A DNA stretch of 64,000 nt from Roseomonas mucosa (GTDB lineage: Bacteria; Pseudomonadota; Alphaproteobacteria; Acetobacterales; Acetobacteraceae), in assembly GCA_945878375.1 (NCBI GenBank), contig CAMDWG010000002.1, positions 310,001 to 374,000 of the forward strand, written 5' to 3'. Below, piece after piece: positions 9,260 to 18,152 of this stretch (position 1 is its first letter; each line of letters begins with the position of its first letter). Both the position numbers and the translations under genes were made by a program. The notes beneath the pieces are model-generated. The model made no database searches. It was not told the DNA's origin and was given only the letters and a program-made list of their open reading frames with translations.

Positions 9260-10500
9260 GCACGAACCTGCCCCTGTCCGGCGCGCGGCTGTGGGACAGC
9301 CTGATGGAATATGCCCGCATCGGCGCGACGCCGAAGGGCGGCTGCAATCGCCAGACGCTGACGGATCTCGACGCCGAAGGGCGCGCGCTGCTGCAACGCC
9401 AGGCGGAAGCGGCGGGCGCCTCGCTGACGCTCGACCGCGTCGGCAACATGGTGCTGACGCGGCCGGGGCGCGATCCCTCGCGGAATCCGGTGGCCATCGG
9501 CAGCCACCTGGACACCCAGCCGACGGGCGGAAAGTTCGATGGCGTGCTCGGCGTGCTCGCGGGGCTTGAGATCCTGCGCGCCCTGCACGAAGCGGGGGCG
9601 GAGACCGAGGCCCCCATCGTGCTGATCAATTGGACCAATGAGGAAGGCGCGCGCTTCTCGCCACCCATGATGGGCTCCGGCGCCGCGATGGGCGTCTTTC
9701 CGGAAGCGGAGGTCCTGGCCAAGACCGACAGCGCCGGAGCGACCTTCGGCGCGGAACTGGCGCGCATCGGCTGGGCGGGGGCGGCTGATCCCGCCGCGCT
9801 GCAATCGCTCGGCGCCTATTACGAGCTGCATATCGAACAGGGCCCGGTGCTGGAACGCGAAGGGCTGGATATCGGCATCGTCACCCATGCCCTCGCGCAG
9901 CATTGGTTCGAAGTGCATGTGACCGGTGAGGAAGCGCATGGCGGCAGCCGCATGGAAGGCCGTCGCGACGCGCTGATGGCCGCAGCCGAGACCGCGACGA
10001 TGATCGAAGGCGCGGCGCTCGCGGCCGGCGCACGGGCCACCATCGGGCGGATGACGCTGCATCCGGACAGCCGCAACGTCGTCCCGGGCCGGGTGTGGTT
10101 CAGCCTGGATACGCGGCACGACCATCAGGACCAGCTGGCCGCGCTGGCGGCGACGCTGCGGGCGGAAGCGGCCGCGATCTCCGCCCGGCGCGGGGTCGGC
10201 ATCGCCATCGAGGATTTCTGGATCTCGCCCGCGACCCCCTTCGACGCCGCGCTGGTCGGGCATCTGCGCGATGCGGCGAAGGCGCGCGGCATACCGCACC
10301 GGGACATGCCGACCGCCATCGGCCATGACGCGGTCTATGTCGCGCGCAGGCTGCCGGCGGCGATGCTGTTCGTGCCCTGCCATGGCGGCATCAGCCACAA
10401 CGAGGCCGAGAGCATCACCCCTGGCTGGGCGGAAGCCGGGCTGATGGTGCTGGCCGATGCGGTGCTGGCGTCCGCCACGCTGGTGCGGGGGGATGCGTGA
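9256..10500 (+). CDS. M20-family Zn-dependent hydrolase, N-carbamoyl-L-amino-acid / allantoate hydrolase (AllC/HyuC) type
   Basis: 414-residue amidase/hydantoinase-carbamoylase family enzyme, expected to hydrolyse N-carbamoyl-amino acids, beta-ureido acids or allantoate with release of CO2 and ammonia. Characteristic motifs are GSHLDTQPTGGKFDGVLGV, INWTNEEGARFSPPM, the dimer-interface YYELHIEQGPVLE and the C-terminal HGGISHNEAE. It starts inside the stop of the preceding M20 gene (ATGA), and its own stop overlaps the next start (TGATG), so three hydrolases form one coupled unit. No hydantoinase is in the window, so the ureido substrate must come from elsewhere or from transport. Confidence 0.9.
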   Translation: MSTNLPLSGARLWDSLMEYARIGATPKGGCNRQTLTDLDAEGRALLQRQAEAAGASLTLDRVGNMVLTRPGRDPSRNPVAIGSHLDTQPTGGKFDGVLGVLAGLEILRALHEAGAETEAPIVLINWTNEEGARFSPPMMGSGAAMGVFPEAEVLAKTDSAGATFGAELARIGWAGAADPAALQSLGAYYELHIEQGPVLEREGLDIGIVTHALAQHWFEVHVTGEEAHGGSRMEGRRDALMAAAETATMIEGAALAAGARATIGRMTLHPDSRNVVPGRVWFSLDTRHDHQDQLAALAATLRAEAAAISARRGVGIAIEDFWISPATPFDAALVGHLRDAAKARGIPHRDMPTAIGHDAVYVARRLPAAMLFVPCHGGISHNEAESITPGWAEAGLMVLADAVLASATLVRGDA

Positions 10501-11999
10501 TGCGGATCGCGATCGGCGGCTTCCAGCATGAAAGCCATTCCTTCGCCCCGCGCCCGACGCGCTGGGCGGATTTCCTCAACCCCGGCGGCTTCCCGCCGGT
10601 GCAGCGCCCGGCCACGCTGGTGGCCGGGCTGCGCGACACGGCCGTTCCCGCCTCCGGCGCGATCCGCGCGGTGGAAGCGGCGGGCGGCACCGTCGTGCCG
10701 CTGTCCTGGGGCCTCGCCTATCCCGCCGGCCCTGTGGCGGCGGAGGCCTTCGAACGGCTCTCGGCGCTGATCCTGGCGGACCTCCAGGCGGCGATGGAGG
10801 AAGGGCCGGTGGATGGGCTCTACCTCGACCTGCATGGCGCGATGGTGGCGGAGCACTTCCCCGACGCGGAAGGCGAATTGCTGCGCCGAGCGCGCGCGAT
10901 CCTCGGCCCCGACGTGCCCATCGCGGCCAGCCTCGACCCGCATTGCAACCTGACGGACGCGATGGTGCGGCATGCCGATGTGCTGACGCCCTATCGCACC
11001 TATCCGCATGTGGACATGCGGGAAGCCGGTGCGCGCGCGGTGCGGCTGCTGCTGGCGCGCATCACGCGCGGTGCGCCCTTCGCGAAGGCCTATCGGCAGG
11101 TCGATTACCTGATCCCGATCACCAGCCAATGCACGCTGGTCGCGCCGATGGCGGATGTGATGGCGGCGCGGCATTCCATCGCGGCGGCGGATGGCGTGGC
11201 GGAACTCGGGCTCTGCTTCGGCTTCCCCTATGCCGATTTCGCCGATTGCGGCTGCGCGGTGGTGGCCTTTGCCGAGACGCAGGAGGCCGCCGATGCTGCC
11301 GCCGATGCGCTGGCGCAGGAATTCCGGCGGCGGGAGACGGATTTCGCGAAGCCCATCCTCGATGCGCGGGATGCGGTGGCGCGGGCGATGGATCTGGCGC
11401 GCGGCGCGAAGCGGCCGGTGGTGATCGCCGACACGCAGGACAATCCGGGCGGCGGCGGGCATGGCGACACCACCGGGCTGCTGGCCGAGTTGATCGCCCA
11501 GCGCGCGGAAGGCGCGGTGCTCGGCCTGATCAACGACGCCGAAAGCGCCGCCGCCTGCCACGCGGCCGGCGAAGGGGCGATTGTCACGCTGTCGCTCGGC
11601 GGGAAGTCGGATGGCGCGCCGCTGGCGGTGCAGGCGCAGGTGCTGCGCCTGTCGGATGGGCGGTTTCTCTGCACCGGGCCGATGACGGGCGGCAACCATG
11701 CCGATCTCGGCCCCTCCGCGCTGATCGGGATCGAGGGCGTCAGGGTGATCGTCACCTCGCGCAAGACCCAGGCCTATGACCAGGCGCTGTTCCGGCATCT
11801 CGGCGTGGAGCCAGCGGAGCAGGCGATCCTGGTGCTGAAGTCCAGCGTCCATTTCCGCGCGGATTTCGAGCCCATCGCCGAAGCCGTGCTGGTCGCCGCC
11901 GCGCCCGGCCCGGTGGTGGCGGACCCCGCGATTCTGCCCTTCCGCCACCTGCGCCCCGGCCTGCGGCTGCGGCCGGGCGATAATCGTCGGTCCGGCTGA
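10500..11999 (+). CDS. M81 family metallopeptidase (MlrC-like)
   Basis: 499-residue protein of the MlrC/M81 family. The founding member is the last enzyme of microcystin degradation, but most family members sit in peptide or ureide catabolic operons with unknown substrates. It begins MRIAIGGFQHESHSFAPRP, with the conserved His-rich zinc-binding N-terminus. YLDLHGAMV, SLDPHCNLT and the Gly-rich DNPGGGGHGDTTGLL are the family hallmarks. The ATG at 10500 shares its A with the stop of the upstream gene; a GTG one codon earlier is less likely. The GNAT gene starts immediately after its stop. Confidence 0.9.
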   Translation: MRIAIGGFQHESHSFAPRPTRWADFLNPGGFPPVQRPATLVAGLRDTAVPASGAIRAVEAAGGTVVPLSWGLAYPAGPVAAEAFERLSALILADLQAAMEEGPVDGLYLDLHGAMVAEHFPDAEGELLRRARAILGPDVPIAASLDPHCNLTDAMVRHADVLTPYRTYPHVDMREAGARAVRLLLARITRGAPFAKAYRQVDYLIPITSQCTLVAPMADVMAARHSIAAADGVAELGLCFGFPYADFADCGCAVVAFAETQEAADAAADALAQEFRRRETDFAKPILDARDAVARAMDLARGAKRPVVIADTQDNPGGGGHGDTTGLLAELIAQRAEGAVLGLINDAESAAACHAAGEGAIVTLSLGGKSDGAPLAVQAQVLRLSDGRFLCTGPMTGGNHADLGPSALIGIEGVRVIVTSRKTQAYDQALFRHLGVEPAEQAILVLKSSVHFRADFEPIAEAVLVAAAPGPVVADPAILPFRHLRPGLRLRPGDNRRSG

Positions 12000-12479
12000 A
12001 TGCGTCTGGCCTACCCCGTCTGCATCGCGCGCCTGGCCGGCTTGCCGGTCGGGTTCGAGGAGCTTGCGGCGGATGCCCTGGCCGATGGGCACAGGGTGCT
12101 GGAGGTGCTGCGCGAGGATTGGGACAGCGGCGCGCTCCGCTTCGAACGACCGGGGGAGGCATTGTTCGCCGCCTATGCGGGCTCGGCGCTGCTGGGGGTC
12201 TGCGGGGTGACGCCGGATCCCTATGTGCAGGACGAACAGACAGGGCGCATGCGCCGGCTTTATGTGCGGCGCGCTGCGCGGCGGCATGGGGCGGGGCGGG
12301 ACTTGCTGCGCGCCATCGCGGCGGAGGCGCGGGGCCATGGCTGGGTGCGCCTGCGCCTCCGCGCGCCGCCCGCTGCCTTCGCCTTCTACGAGGCCTGCGG
12401 TTTCCTGCGCGCGGTGGGCGAGCCCGCCGCGACGCACAGCTTCGCGCTGGGGCTCAGCGCGCCGCCAGGAACGCCATGA
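12000..12479 (+). CDS. GNAT family N-acetyltransferase
   Basis: 159-residue single-domain acetyltransferase. The acetyl-CoA pyrophosphate loop is RRAARRHGAGRDLL, preceded by the beta-strand RMRRLYV and followed by FAFYEACGF, the usual order for the fold. The ATG directly abuts the TGA of the MlrC-like gene, making it the fourth gene of the hydrolase operon; it may modify a product or protect against a toxic intermediate. The last 26 bases overlap the convergent kdgK gene. Substrate unknown. Confidence 0.82.
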   Translation: MRLAYPVCIARLAGLPVGFEELAADALADGHRVLEVLREDWDSGALRFERPGEALFAAYAGSALLGVCGVTPDPYVQDEQTGRMRRLYVRRAARRHGAGRDLLRAIAAEARGHGWVRLRLRAPPAAFAFYEACGFLRAVGEPAATHSFALGLSAPPGTP

Positions 12480-13380
12480 CCGCATCCTGGCGGGGGCTCG
12501 GCGCCACAGCGCCATAGCCTTGCGTGGACAGCGCGGCCGCGGCATTGGCGTAGCGCGCCGCCTGCTCCAGCCCCTCGCCGCGGGCGCGGCGCGCGAGGAA
12601 GGCGCCGGCGAAGGTATCGCCCGCGCCGGTCGCATCCACCGCCTCGACCCGGAAGCCCGGGATGCGCTGCTTTGCTTCCCGCGTCGCCACCAGCACCCCA
12701 TCCGGGCCGAGCTTCAGCAGCACCAGCGGGCAGAGCCGCAGGTAGAAATCCGCAATCGCCTCCGCCCCATCCAGCCCCGTCAGCACGCGCGCGTCGTCGA
12801 GGGAGGGGAAGACGATATCGCTGCACGCCACCGCCGCATGGATGCAGGCCCGCGCGCGGTCCAGCGGCCAGAGCCGCAGGCGCAGATTGGTGTCGAAGGA
12901 CACCAGCGCGCCCGCCTCCCGAGCGATCCGCATCGCCGCGAAACCGGCATCGCAGGAGGTGTCGGAGATGCCGAGCGTGATGCCCGACAGGTGCAGCACC
13001 CGCGCCGCGCGGATCGCGGCATCGGGCAGCGCGGCGGGGCCAAGCCGCGCGGCGGCGCTGCCCTTGCGGTGGAAGGTGAAGTCATGGCCGCGCGCATCAT
13101 GGGTGACGAAGTAGATCCCCGTCGCGGCTTCGGCGTCGGTGGGGACGGCGCTGTCATCCACGCCTTCCTCTCGCCACAGCGTGCGGAAGGCCTGGCCGGC
13201 GCGGTCACTGCCGAGCGCGGTCAGCATCGCCGCCTTCGCACCCGACCGTGCCGCCGCGATGGCGGCATTCGATGAATCCCCGCCGAAGCCTTCCAGGTAG
13301 AGCCGCCGCCCATCTTCGCCGATGGGAAGCTGGTTGAATTCCAGCATCGGCTCCCCGAAGCAGAGGATATCCGCGCTCAT
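12454..13380 (-). CDS. kdgK: 2-dehydro-3-deoxygluconokinase (PfkB family)
   Basis: 308-residue PfkB-family sugar kinase that would phosphorylate 2-keto-3-deoxygluconate to KDPG. The N-terminus (ILCFGEPMLEFNQLP) and GGDSSNAAIAAARSGAK are the sugar-binding and di-glycine signature, and DATGAGDTFAGAF carries the catalytic Asp and anion hole. The assignment to KDG rather than fructose or ribose rests on the direct neighbour: its start overlaps the stop of KDPG aldolase by four bases, so product and next enzyme are coupled. It is the last gene of the regulator-aldolase-kinase operon and runs 26 bases into the GNAT gene on the other strand. Confidence 0.88.
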   Translation of the reverse strand: MSADILCFGEPMLEFNQLPIGEDGRRLYLEGFGGDSSNAAIAAARSGAKAAMLTALGSDRAGQAFRTLWREEGVDDSAVPTDAEAATGIYFVTHDARGHDFTFHRKGSAAARLGPAALPDAAIRAARVLHLSGITLGISDTSCDAGFAAMRIAREAGALVSFDTNLRLRLWPLDRARACIHAAVACSDIVFPSLDDARVLTGLDGAEAIADFYLRLCPLVLLKLGPDGVLVATREAKQRIPGFRVEAVDATGAGDTFAGAFLARRARGEGLEQAARYANAAAALSTQGYGAVAPSPRQDAVMAFLAAR

Positions 13381-14003
13381 GCCTGCATGATGCCCAGCAC
13401 GTCACGCGCCGCGGCTTCGATGGCGGCGCGGTCGCCGGCCGCCAGCAGCTTCTCATCCACCAGCTTGCCGCCGATGCCGACAAAGGCGGCGCCGGCCGCG
13501 AGGTAGTCCGGCGTGTTGCGCGCATCGACGCCGCCGGTCGGGCAGAAGGCGACATCGGGGAAGACCGCGCGCAGCGCCTTGATATGCGCCGGGCCGCCAG
13601 CGGAGGATGCCGGGAAGATCTTCACCGCATCGGCGCCCGCCGAGAGCGCCGCGCGCACCTCCGTCGGCGTCATCGCGCCGAGCAGGCTCATCGCGCCCGC
13701 CGCCCGCGCGGCGTCGGCCACCGCCGCATCGACCCAGGGCGCGACGAGGAAGCGGGCGCCCGCCGCGAGACAGGCTTCCGCCGCGGCGCGATCCGGCACG
13801 GTGCCGGCGCCAACCAGCAGGCCAGGATCGGCCGCAAGGCGGCGGATCAGGCCGGGCGCGTCGGGGACCGTCATCGTGATCTCGAACACCGTGATCCCGG
13901 CATCGCGCAGCCAGGTCACGGCGCGTTCGGCGAGTTCGGGCTTCGTCGTCCGCACCACCGGCACGATGCGCGCGGCCTTCAGGCGGGGGATCAGCGGGTG
14001 CAT
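13377..14003 (-). CDS. eda: KDPG / KHG aldolase
   Basis: 208-residue class I aldolase cleaving 2-keto-3-deoxy-6-phosphogluconate to pyruvate and glyceraldehyde 3-phosphate. The catalytic Glu is in VFEITMTVPDA, the phosphate-binding region is VGAGTVPD, and the Schiff-base Lys is in ADAVKIFPAS. The C-terminal TGGVDARN completes the barrel. No edd (phosphogluconate dehydratase) or glucose-6-phosphate dehydrogenase is next to it, so this operon looks devoted to KDG arriving from sugar acids rather than to the whole Entner-Doudoroff route. Confidence 0.92.
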   Translation of the reverse strand: MHPLIPRLKAARIVPVVRTTKPELAERAVTWLRDAGITVFEITMTVPDAPGLIRRLAADPGLLVGAGTVPDRAAAEACLAAGARFLVAPWVDAAVADAARAAGAMSLLGAMTPTEVRAALSAGADAVKIFPASSAGGPAHIKALRAVFPDVAFCPTGGVDARNTPDYLAAGAAFVGIGGKLVDEKLLAAGDRAAIEAAARDVLGIMQA

Positions 14004-14027
14004 GGCCAGTCCTTCATCACGGGTCCT

Positions 14028-14870
14028 TCATCCCTGGATGCGGCGGCCGCGCCGTGCATCGGACAGGCGCGTGGCGCGCGCGGTGGCGGAAGGCGGCGCG
14101 AGCAGCGCCACGGTGCTGGCCAGCGCATCCGCGAAGGCCAGTTGCAGCACGCCGGTCGGATTGCCGGGGGCCGCGCTTTCCTGCGCCTCGCAGGCGATCA
14201 GCATGGGGGCGGTGGCGGCCAGCGGTGAACGCGGGCGGGTGATCGCGATCACGGTCGCGCCGCTGGCGGCGGCCAGCCGCGCGGCTTCCACCACATCGCG
14301 CTCGGCCCCCCCGCGGGAGAGGCAGAGTACGACCGCATCGCCTTCCAGCGTGGCGGCCGCCATGGCCTGCATCGCGCCATCGTCGCGCGCGGCGACGCCC
14401 CGGCAGAGCCCCATCAGCGCCTGTTCCAGGTGCCGCGCGGCGGCGAAGCTGGCGCCGCAGGCCCAGATCTCGACCCGTGTGGCGCGCAGCAGGGTGAGCG
14501 CCGCCTGGGCCATCACCCCCCCGTCCAGGCTGCGCCGCGCAGCGGCGAGCGCGGTGATCGCGGCATCCAGCGTGGCGCCGCCGGCCTCGGCGGGCGGCAT
14601 GCCGGGGGCGATGGGGCGGGGCAGGGGCAATGTCGCGCCCTCCGCCCGGATCGCCGCGTTCCGCAGATCGGCGAAGCCATCGAGGCCGAGGGCGCGGCAG
14701 AAGCGCATCACGGTCGGTTCCGACACGCCAGCGGCGCGGGCAAGCCCGGCCAGCGTCGTCTGCGGCAGCCCGGCGGGATCGGCGGCGACCAGCCCCGCGA
14801 CCTTGCGCTCGGCCGGGGTGAGCCGGTCGAGGATGCCGGCGATCCGGTCGGTGAGCGAAGCCTCCCTCAT
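14028..14870 (-). CDS. MurR/RpiR family transcriptional regulator
   Basis: 280-residue regulator with an N-terminal HTH_6 domain (TLAGLARAAGVSEPTVMRFC, about residues 55-75) and a C-terminal SIS sugar-isomerase-fold domain that would sense a phosphosugar. HexR, which controls Entner-Doudoroff genes and responds to KDPG, belongs to this family. Its position 24 bases upstream of eda on the same strand makes KDPG or KDG a reasonable effector, but that is inference. It probably regulates its own operon from the 43-base gap after the upstream small gene. Confidence 0.88.
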   Translation of the reverse strand: MREASLTDRIAGILDRLTPAERKVAGLVAADPAGLPQTTLAGLARAAGVSEPTVMRFCRALGLDGFADLRNAAIRAEGATLPLPRPIAPGMPPAEAGGATLDAAITALAAARRSLDGGVMAQAALTLLRATRVEIWACGASFAAARHLEQALMGLCRGVAARDDGAMQAMAAATLEGDAVVLCLSRGGAERDVVEAARLAAASGATVIAITRPRSPLAATAPMLIACEAQESAAPGNPTGVLQLAFADALASTVALLAPPSATARATRLSDARRGRRIQG

Positions 14871-14913
14871 GGTGGGAAGGCTAGACCAGCCAGGGCCGGG
14901 CGGGCAGCCCCGA

Positions 14914-15213
14914 TCACGCCTGGGCGGCCTGCTCCAGCTTTGCGGCGGTCACCAGCAAATCGCGAGCGGCGCCCTGGGCGCGGGCCGCGTCCTGGGCGGC
15001 GCCGGCCAGCCGGCCCCGCAGCGCCTGGGTGCTGCCATCCAGCTGCGCCACCGTCTGTCGCAACGCGCCGAGTTGCGCGCGGAACTGGGCCACGGCGCCG
15101 CGCTGCTCCGCCAGCGCGGCATCCAGCGCGCCCAGCGCGCGGCGGAGGCGGCGTTCGGGGGGGTCGGGGAAAGGGAGCAGCCCGGGGCCTGGGCTGTCCG
15201 GGGCGGTGCTCAT
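14914..15213 (-). CDS. Small coiled-coil hypothetical protein
   Basis: 99-residue protein that I do not recognise. After a Pro-rich N-terminus (MSTAPDSPGPGLLPFPDPP) the rest is one predicted alpha-helix rich in Ala, Gln, Leu and Arg with heptad-like spacing (AQFRAQLGALRQTVAQLDG), suggesting a coiled coil. There is no signal peptide or membrane segment. The ATG at 15213 is preferred over an upstream start at 15285, whose added residues look non-coding. It is encoded upstream of the RpiR regulator on the same strand. Coding status is supported mainly by composition and position. Confidence 0.55.
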   Translation of the reverse strand: MSTAPDSPGPGLLPFPDPPERRLRRALGALDAALAEQRGAVAQFRAQLGALRQTVAQLDGSTQALRGRLAGAAQDAARAQGAARDLLVTAAKLEQAAQA

Positions 15214-15303
15214 CCTGGGCTCCGGCGGTCGGCGCCAATGGTTAACGCGCCCGGCCCGCCCCTTGGCAATCTTTTCTTTTCGCAACGAGCTGCCCCCGCC
15301 GCG

Positions 15304-15747
15304 TCACAACCCAAGCAGCCCCAGCAGCAGCGACGCCGCCGCCCCGGACGAGAGCAGCCAGCGCAGGCCGAGATAGGCGCGCGGCACCAGCCCCATGCGC
15401 GCCGCCCAGCTTTCCACCCCCGCCGTGCCCAGGATGGCCACCGCCAGCAGGCCGAGCCCGGCCGGCAGCGGCAGCAGCAGCGCCACCCAGGCGATCAGCG
15501 ACGGCACCACCCCGAGTCCGAGCCGCCCCCAATCCGCCCCGCGTTCCGCCGTCCCTTCCGCCCCTGGCGCCGCGAGCGCCAGGCCCCAATGCACCGCGCC
15601 GAGGAAGGCCAGGATGGTCGCGCCATAGGCGAGCAGCGCCGGCGCCGCGCCCGGCAGACCGGCCCAGACGCCCATGGCCAGGGCCGCGAAGGGGATCAGC
15701 CCGGCGGGGCCGAGCAGGCGGGCGGGGGCGGGGAGGTCGGTTCGCAT
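15304..15747 (-). CDS. DUF3429 domain-containing membrane protein
   Basis: 147-residue integral membrane protein of the DUF3429 family, function unknown. Five hydrophobic segments can be seen, the first at ARLLGPAGLIPFAALAMGVW and the last at WLLSSGAAASLLLGLLGL. The motif FLGAVHWGLAL is the family hallmark, and VVPSLIAWVALLLPL follows. The start at 15747 (MRTDLPAPARLLGPAG) matches the typical family N-terminus; an ATG at 15792 adds a basic low-similarity stretch. It is transcribed away from the divergent CorC-like gene with about 110 bases between the chosen starts. Confidence 0.78.
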   Translation of the reverse strand: MRTDLPAPARLLGPAGLIPFAALAMGVWAGLPGAAPALLAYGATILAFLGAVHWGLALAAPGAEGTAERGADWGRLGLGVVPSLIAWVALLLPLPAGLGLLAVAILGTAGVESWAARMGLVPRAYLGLRWLLSSGAAASLLLGLLGL

Positions 15748-15856
15748 GGCCCCACATCCCCCCGCCAGGCGCTTCGGCGCAAGCCCCGCCATTTCATCCC
15801 CGGCCGTGCAACGCTACATGGAGGGCGTAACCCTCATTCCGGGACTCCCCGCCGCG

Positions 15857-17167
15857 ATGGCCATCGGCCTTGAACTGCTGCTGATCCTCATGCTGGTGCT
15901 GCTCAATGGCGCCTTCGCCATGAGCGAGCTGGCGATCGTCTCCTCCCGCCGGTCGCGGCTGGTGGCGATGCAGCGGCGGGGCAGCCTCGGCGCGGGGGCG
16001 GCGCTGTCGCTGGCCGATAATCCGGAACGCTTCCTGCCCACGGTGCAGGTCGGCATCACGCTGGTCGGCATCCTGGCCGGCGCCTTCGGCGGCGCGCGGC
16101 TGTCGGGGGGAATCGCGGAGGCGCTGTCGCGGGTGCCGGGCCTTGAACCCCTGGCGGCGGAGATCGCCTTCGCGCTGGTGGTGCTGATGATCACCTACCT
16201 GTCGCTGATCCTGGGCGAGTTGGTGCCGAAGCAGTTGGCGCTGCGGCATCCGGAACGCCTGGCGGTGACCGTGGCGCGGCCGCTGCTGTGGCTGTCGCGC
16301 GCGACATCGCCGGTGATCTGGGTGCTGTCCAGTTCCTCCGCCCTGGTCCTCAAGCTGTTCGGCCGCCACACCCCCGCCGATCAGGCCGTCACCGAGGAAG
16401 AGGTGAAGGCGATGGTCGCGGAGGGCGCGACATCCGGCGCGATCGAGACCGAGGAACGGCACATGATCGAGCGCGTGCTGCGCCTGGCGGACAAGCCCGT
16501 GCGCGCGCTGATGACGCCGCGGACCGAGTTGGAGTGGATCGACCGCACGGCGTCACCGCAGGACATGGCGGCGCGGCTGCGCGCATCCCACGTCACGCGC
16601 TTCGTGGTGGCCGATGGGCGCGTGGACAATGTGGTCGGCGTCGTCGCGTCGAAGGACCTGCTGGACCAGCTGCTGGCGGGCGGGCCGATTTCGGTGCAGT
16701 CCGCGTTGCGCCAGCCCTTGGTGCTGCCCGACACGCTCTCGGCGCTGGATGCGCTGGAACGGCTGCGGGGCGACGGGATCGGCCTCGCTTTGGTGATGGA
16801 CGAGTATGGCAGCTTCGAAGGGGTGGTCACCGCCTCCGACCTTCTGGAGGCGATCGTGGGGGAGCTGGGATCCTCCGGCCCCGCCGAATCCGCGCCCGCC
16901 GTGAAGCGCCATGACGGCAGCCTGCTGCTGGACGGGATGATGCCGAGCGACGAGCTGAAGGCGCGGCTCGACCTGCCCGACCTGCCGCGGGAGGGGACGT
17001 ATCACACCGTGGCGGGGCTGATGCTGGCGCTGCTGCAGCGCGTGCCGAAGGAAGGCGACCGGATCGCCTGGGCCGGCTGGCGCTTCGAGATCGTGGACAT
17101 GGATGGTCGCCGCGTGGACAAGGTGCTGGCCATCAAGGAAGACGCGGCGGCGGCGGCGCAGGGGTAG
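15857..17167 (+). CDS. Hemolysin/CorC-HlyC family membrane protein (CNNM + CBS domains)
   Basis: 436-residue protein with the order DUF21/CNNM transmembrane domain (about residues 1-190), two CBS domains (about 205-330) and a C-terminal CorC_HlyC domain (about 345-425). Family members are linked to magnesium/cobalt efflux and divalent-cation homeostasis; haemolysis is a historical name. The motifs NGAFAMSELAIVSSRRSRL, EEVKAMVAEG and LVMDEYGSFEGVVTASDLLEAIVG are diagnostic. The ATG at 15857 starts the first membrane helix; an earlier ATG at 15818 is in frame. A strong hairpin lies 48 bases after the stop. Confidence 0.88.
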   Translation: MAIGLELLLILMLVLLNGAFAMSELAIVSSRRSRLVAMQRRGSLGAGAALSLADNPERFLPTVQVGITLVGILAGAFGGARLSGGIAEALSRVPGLEPLAAEIAFALVVLMITYLSLILGELVPKQLALRHPERLAVTVARPLLWLSRATSPVIWVLSSSSALVLKLFGRHTPADQAVTEEEVKAMVAEGATSGAIETEERHMIERVLRLADKPVRALMTPRTELEWIDRTASPQDMAARLRASHVTRFVVADGRVDNVVGVVASKDLLDQLLAGGPISVQSALRQPLVLPDTLSALDALERLRGDGIGLALVMDEYGSFEGVVTASDLLEAIVGELGSSGPAESAPAVKRHDGSLLLDGMMPSDELKARLDLPDLPREGTYHTVAGLMLALLQRVPKEGDRIAWAGWRFEIVDMDGRRVDKVLAIKEDAAAAAQG

Positions 17168-17214
17168 GGGGCGGCTGGTCGGGTGTGGGCTGCCATCGCA
17201 GGCCACGGGTCGCT

Positions 17215-17241
17215 CCCTCTCCCCCCTGTGGGGGGAGAGGG
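17215..17241 (+). terminator. Rho-independent-type terminator after the CorC-like gene
   Basis: A perfect 12-bp stem (left arm CCCTCTCCCCCC) with a TGT loop is followed by CTTTT on the plus strand. It lies 48 bases after the CorC-like stop and 35 bases before the end of the convergent gpt gene. It could also serve the minus strand, though no T-run is seen there. Confidence 0.75.
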
Positions 17242-17276
17242 CTTTTGGGCGGAACTGCCGAAGGCGGCGCTTGGCC

Positions 17277-17765
17277 CTAGCCCGCCGCGGCGTGGCTCTT
17301 CGCGATGGGGGCCACGAATTGGGGCTCGGTGTCCCAGGGGAACAGGATCCAGGTGTCCTGGCTCACCTCGGTGATGAAGGTATCCACCAGCGGCTTGCCC
17401 TCGGGCTTCGCATAGACAGTGGCCAGATGCGCCTTGGGCAGCAGGGCGCGGACCACCTTCGCGGTGGTGCCGGTATCCACCAGATCGTCCACGATCAGCC
17501 AGCCCTCGCCCTGGCTGTCCAGCGCCGCGGTGGGCGGCTTCACGATGGAAGGCTTGCCGCGCTGTTCCTCGTCATAGGTGACGATGGAGACGGTCTCGAT
17601 CAGGCGGCATTCCAGCTCGCGGGAGATGATCGCGCAGGGGATCAGGCCGCCACGGGTGATCGCGATCATGCCCTTCCAGGGGCCCTTCTCCACCAGCCGC
17701 CAGGCCAGCGCCTTCGCGTCGCGGTGCAGCTGGTCCCATGTCACCGTGTAGTAGCGGATAGCCAT
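17277..17765 (-). CDS. gpt: Xanthine phosphoribosyltransferase
   Basis: 162-residue purine salvage enzyme converting xanthine (and guanine) plus PRPP to XMP/GMP in the cytoplasm. The PRPP-binding motif is [14 protein letters not shown], the N-terminus [20 protein letters not shown] matches Gpt, and FPWDTEPQ near the C-terminus is typical of xanthine-type enzymes. The gene lies 48 bases downstream of csaA on the same strand and ends against the terminator shared with the convergent CorC-like gene. Confidence 0.93.
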   Translation of the reverse strand: MAIRYYTVTWDQLHRDAKALAWRLVEKGPWKGMIAITRGGLIPCAIISRELECRLIETVSIVTYDEEQRGKPSIVKPPTAALDSQGEGWLIVDDLVDTGTTAKVVRALLPKAHLATVYAKPEGKPLVDTFITEVSQDTWILFPWDTEPQFVAPIAKSHAAAG

Positions 17766-17813
17766 CCTGTATTCCTCTTGCAGAACCGCCCCGGCGCGCC
17801 GGCATCCGGGGGC

Positions 17814-18152
17814 TCAGAACATCTTCCCCCCGTCCGGCACCTTGATGTCCGGGCGAAGCAGCACGACCGCCCCATTCTCGTCCGGCAGGCCGAGGACCAG
17901 GACCTGGCTCTCGAAGCCGGCGATCAGGCGGGGTGGGAAATTGACCACGGCGACGACCTGGCGGCCGATCAGCCGGTCCGCCGTGTAGTGCACGGTGAGT
18001 TGCGCCGAGGATTGCCGCACGCCGAGCGGCGGGCCGAAATCGACCCACAGCTTGATCGCGGGCTTCTTCGCCTCGGGGAAGGGGGTGGCATCGACGATCG
18101 TGCCGACGCGGATATCAACCCTGTCGAAATCAGCGATGGCGATCTGGTCCAT
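17814..18152 (-). CDS. csaA: tRNA-binding protein, CsaA/Trbp111 type
   Basis: 112-residue OB-fold protein that binds the elbow of tRNA and was described as an export-related chaperone in Bacillus. The family motif FDRVDIRVGTIVDA opens the protein and GRQVVAVVNFPPRLIAGFES is the conserved core. The ATG at 18152 gives the standard length; the frame is open further upstream but without similarity. It is encoded just before gpt on the same strand. The methionyl-tRNA synthetase in this window lacks the C-terminal version of this domain, so a stand-alone copy is not redundant with it. Confidence 0.88.
   Translation of the reverse strand: MDQIAIADFDRVDIRVGTIVDATPFPEAKKPAIKLWVDFGPPLGVRQSSAQLTVHYTADRLIGRQVVAVVNFPPRLIAGFESQVLVLGLPDENGAVVLLRPDIKVPDGGKMF

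Noticed and set aside
10335-12701. 788-codon minus-strand frame opposite the AllC-like, MlrC-like and GNAT genes.
   Set aside because: Composition is the mirror image of the real codons and no motif is recognisable.
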